A stretch of 5,586 bases of DNA from Acidobacteria bacterium UBA6911. GTDB lineage: Bacteria; Acidobacteriota; UBA6911. This document shows positions 5,005 to 5,586 of the stretch, piece after piece. Under the pieces are notes generated by a model, which was given only the letters and a program-made list of their open reading frames with translations, was not told the origin of the DNA and ran no database searches. The stretch is from contig DKBB01000144.1 of the NCBI GenBank assembly GCA_002451015.1, positions 1 to 5,586 of the forward strand. Reading direction: 5' to 3'. Position 1 is the first letter of the stretch. The number at the start of each line of letters is the position of its first letter. The translations under genes were made by a program, and so were the position numbers.

Positions 5005-5329
5005 CATCATACTCCCGCATTCTTTTTCTAGATCGATGGATTACCGATTGCGGTGTGGCCCGGGTCTTTTTGCTGAAAACATCCAGGATCACAATTGCAT
5101 CGGGATCGATCCTACATATAATGCGCCATGTTGTCTTGATATCGACCACTCTCAACTCGTGACACCGCTCTCCAATAGCAGGCATTGGCCGGGAATGTGG
5201 CATCTCAAGCTTAAGCCCTTTCTGGAGCTTCCGGAGAAGGAATCCGGCTTCCAGCCTGGCATCCTTGGAAAAAGGAGGCGATTTCACAACATCACTCAAC
5301 CACACAAGTGGCTTATCGTCAGGTGCCAT
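4991..5329 (-). CDS. RelE/HigB-type toxin (Gp49-like family)
   Basis: This 112-residue toxin belongs to the RelE/ParE superfamily, HigB or phage Gp49-like branch. Such toxins usually cleave mRNA at the ribosome and slow growth until neutralised. Family signatures include KPLVWLSDVVKSPPFSKDAR (6-25), AGFLLRKLQKGLKL (28-41), SRPMPAIGERCHELRV (46-61) and TWRIICRIDPDAIVILDVFS (67-86), followed by KKTRATP (87-93). The strand order and basic C-terminus match the complete family, so it looks intact. The ATG at 5329 agrees with the family's N-terminus (..DKPLVWL). The predicted promoter ends so close that the mRNA would have only a 2-4 nt leader, and the AGGA before the ATG would be at or before the transcript's 5' end. 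The antitoxin gene follows with an overlapping frame. Confidence 0.88.
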   Translation of the reverse strand: MAPDDKPLVWLSDVVKSPPFSKDARLEAGFLLRKLQKGLKLEMPHSRPMPAIGERCHELRVVDIKTTWRIICRIDPDAIVILDVFSKKTRATPQSVIHRSRKRMREYDDATK

Positions 5330-5337
5330 GATCCTGC

Positions 5338-5366
5338 ATTATATGTCAGATATGACATATTTTCAA
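5338..5366 (-). promoter_or_regulatory. Consensus sigma-70 promoter of the toxin-antitoxin pair
   Basis: On the minus strand TTGAAA (5366-5361), a spacer of exactly 17 bp and TATAAT (5343-5338) form an almost perfect promoter. Transcription should begin at about 5331-5333, only 2-4 bases before the toxin ATG at 5329. Confidence 0.8.
5341..5360. promoter_or_regulatory. Operator-like palindrome within the promoter spacer
   Basis: ATATGTCA (5341-5348) and TGACATAT (5353-5360) are a perfect 8-bp inverted repeat around GATA. The palindrome fills the -35/-10 spacer and touches the -10 box. An XRE dimer bound here would block RNA polymerase, so it is the natural candidate for autoregulation by the antitoxin, alone or with the toxin. 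No second copy was seen nearby. Confidence 0.75.
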
Positions 5367-5586
5367 CTGGATTAAATCCACAACCTATACGCAACCAAAC
5401 ACATGGGACACGCGAATCCGTCGATCACCTTGAGGATTAATTCGCACTGGGTGCTGGGGACTCGGCGCATTACCACGTCGATTCTCGATACAGAAACGGC
5501 AAACAAACAGCAAATGTTGGAGAAAAATGGAGGGGAGGAGAAGGAGGAAAAGTCCGTAAGTTATTCTATTGGTGGAGCTGAGGGGG
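5367..5586. other. Upstream flank without a recognised gene
   Basis: No recognisable coding frame, RNA or repeat was found. A minus-strand frame over 5385-5470 reads MRRVPSTQCELILKVIDGF and similar, but without a start context or family match. Near the edge a 24-base run of purines only (5529-5552) is followed by mixed sequence. A gene could begin beyond the window. Confidence 0.4.

Noticed and set aside
4946..5440. 164-codon plus-strand ORF over the toxin gene
   Set aside because: Antisense shadow of the well-supported toxin and antitoxin genes.
5529..5552. Polypurine run as a functional element
   Set aside because: 24 purines in a row is notable but has no mirror symmetry I can see and no gene to serve within the window.

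Overview
The window reads as an accessory, partly decayed stretch of a bacterial chromosome. The periplasmic PAP2-type phosphatase with a signal peptide points to a Gram-negative-type cell. The sequence does not settle the species. Relatives I recall for the HNH, DUF5946 and toxin-antitoxin proteins come from environmental bacteria (Deltaproteobacteria-, Nitrospira- or Acidobacteria-like lineages), but that is only an impression. Six genes look intact, they lie on both strands, and most stand alone between long gaps. Several gaps hold recognisable gene fossils.

Layout. 1-618: no intact gene; it holds a fold-back inverted repeat (455-553). 619-768 (-): a 49-codon coding-like remnant ending in a hairpin, just downstream of the phosphatase. 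836-1639 (-): secreted PAP2 phosphatase with all three catalytic motifs. 1677-1731: first copy of a dispersed repeat of about 55 bp. 1922-2392 (+): a fossil zone in one reading frame broken by three different stops. It contains the start of a 4Fe-4S ferredoxin-like protein with its ribosome binding site, the N-terminal part of a metallo-beta-lactamase-fold hydrolase, and an unidentified C-terminal tail that overlaps the next start codon. 2389-2865 (+): HIT-like protein. 2866-3159: no clear gene. 3160-3681 (-): DUF5946 protein with strong ribosome binding site and candidate promoter. 3824-3877: second copy of the dispersed repeat. 3991-4353 (+): small phage-type HNH nuclease, preceded by a 26-codon ORF that overlaps its TTG start. 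4354-4671: AT-rich, no gene. 4672-5329 (-): a HigB/RelE-type toxin and XRE antitoxin pair in toxin-first order, with a consensus promoter whose spacer is filled by a perfect 8-bp inverted repeat. 5367-5586: no gene, purine-rich near the end.

How the genes fit together. Only the toxin and antitoxin form a clear functional unit. The orphan HNH nuclease, the addiction module, the mixed orientations, the repeats and the truncated ferredoxin and hydrolase genes suggest an insertion and deletion hot spot or genomic-island remnant rather than a pathway. I found no convincing undescribed multi-gene system. The points most worth a second look are the three-stop fossil frame, the promoter/operator of the toxin-antitoxin pair with its nearly leaderless toxin start, and the dispersed repeat.
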